From CAYTGR01 sp964437445 (lineage in GTDB: Bacteria > Chloroflexota > Anaerolineae > B4-G1 > SLSP01), in the NCBI GenBank assembly GCA_964437445.1, contig CAYTGR010000101.1, forward strand, positions 1 to 8,487: 8,487 nucleotides of DNA, in the 5' to 3' direction. The translations under genes and the position numbers were made by a program. The stretch's first letter is position 1. Each line of letters opens with the position of its first letter. Below, piece by piece: positions 8,287 to 8,487 of the stretch. The notes beneath the pieces were generated by a model. The model saw only the letters and a program-made list of their open reading frames with translations. It did no database searches and had not been told where the DNA came from.

Positions 8287-8314
8287 AAGGATGAAGGATG
8301 AAGGCGGAAGGATG
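8287..8314. repeat. 7-bp tandem repeat AAGGATG, four copies
   Basis: Four consecutive heptads on the plus strand: AAGGATG, AAGGATG, AAGGCGG (variant), AAGGATG, followed by an A-rich end. It is non-coding and lies between GH16 and the long phosphorylase. This is a typical slippage-type short tandem repeat. Confidence 0.8.
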
Positions 8315-8346
8315 AAAAAGTCTGGCGTGATATTCCTTGTCATCAT

Positions 8347-8407
8347 GGGTTCGTAGTGAGGCGCTTGAGCGCCGTCTTGACTGGCTGAAGCGCGTCACTA
8401 CAAACCC
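8347..8407. repeat. 24-bp inverted repeat with a 13-bp spacer
   Basis: The left arm (8347-8370) begins GGGTTCGTAGTGAGGCGCTT. The right arm (8384-8407), reverse-complemented, begins GGGTTTGTAGTGACGCGCTT. They match at 21 of 24 positions. The left arm and spacer contain a second small perfect hairpin, GGCGCT-TG-AGCGCC (8360-8373). It starts about 19 nt beyond the GH16 stop, so it could act as a terminator or RNA-stabilising hairpin for that gene. No U-tract follows on the minus strand, so a dispersed repeat or palindromic mobile element is the better reading. Confidence 0.75.
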
Positions 8408-8425
8408 TTTGAACCGTTGGAAACA

Positions 8426-8487
8426 TCAAGGTTGGGCGGCGCGATAGACCCGGACGTAATCTACCTGGTACTGCGCCGGGAAGGCGG
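8426..8487 (-). CDS. GH16-type beta-glucanase, C-terminal end only
   Basis: Only 19 codons plus a TGA stop (8428-8426) are visible, entering from the right edge. They read AFPAQYQVDYVRVYRAAQP. The ending QYQVDYVRVYR is the classic last beta-strand of glycoside hydrolase family 16 endo-glucanases (laminarinase/lichenase type), where a variant of Y-x-V-D-Y-V-R-V-Y normally closes the catalytic domain. If GH16, it would be a secreted endo-enzyme cutting beta-1,3- or mixed beta-1,3/1,4-glucan and feeding oligosaccharides to the phosphorylases encoded downstream. The protein ends right after the domain, so no C-terminal binding module follows. The short stretch limits certainty. Other jelly-roll proteins, such as related concanavalin-like lectin/glucanase domains, can end alike. 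Confidence 0.65.
   Translation of the reverse strand, partial: AFPAQYQVDYVRVYRAAQP

Larger units (their letters stand above)
8162..8425. other. Intergenic region between GH16 and the long phosphorylase
   Basis: This ~264-bp stretch separates the GH16 stop from the phosphorylase start. It holds a 24-bp inverted repeat next to the GH16 end, a four-copy heptad tract, and a degenerate heptad array near the ribosome binding site. I found no convincing -35/-10 promoter on the minus strand. A promoter is still plausible here because of the spacer's length. Confidence 0.6.

Noticed and set aside
8236..8346. 36-aa minus-strand small frame in the spacer (ATG at 8346), possible leader peptide
   Set aside because: Much of it is translated heptad repeat (FILPPSSFIL-like), no ribosome site precedes it, and it is better explained as repeat DNA.
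8347..8407. Intrinsic terminator for the GH16 gene
   Set aside because: The hairpin is strong, but no run of U follows it on the minus strand, so I list it as an inverted repeat rather than a terminator.

Overview
This GC-rich window is a scaffold fragment containing one 100-base run of N. All supported genes are on the minus strand, so the text follows transcription from right to left. The dense coding, GC-rich codon use, heptanucleotide tandem repeats between genes and protein family content suggest a Chloroflexota (Anaerolineae-like) genome, probably metagenome-assembled. That assignment is inference, because the window has no rRNA or other marker gene.

Right part (about 4378-8487): a beta-glucan phosphorolysis locus. 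It begins with the last 19 residues of a GH16-type beta-glucanase (8426-8487). A 270-bp spacer follows, holding a 24-bp inverted repeat and two heptad repeat tracts. Next is a ~1067-aa GH94-type phosphorylase that resembles 1,2-beta-oligoglucan (sophorose-type) phosphorylases. A 152-aa single-domain cupin begins 2 nt after it. After a 112-bp spacer comes a second, different GH94 phosphorylase of at least 908 aa, resembling the cellobiose/laminaribiose phosphorylase group. The likely division of labour is that GH16 cuts a beta-glucan outside the cell, the oligosaccharides are imported by a system not seen here, and the two cytoplasmic phosphorylases release glucose 1-phosphate. The cupin's role is unknown.

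Middle (1554-1653): an assembly gap of unknown true length. It removes the C-terminal end of the second phosphorylase and the N-terminal end of the next gene, so linkage across it is not proven.

Left part (1-1553): a four-helix membrane protein with a C-terminal soluble domain, N-terminally cut by the gap. It is followed 23 nt later by a GTG-started adenylate-forming enzyme of the CapK / phenylacetate-CoA ligase family that runs off the left edge. These two look like a separate unit, possibly linked to surface polysaccharide or acyl activation.

The large plus-strand reading frames opposite the phosphorylases are GC-driven shadows. No tRNA, rRNA, CRISPR array or transposase was seen.
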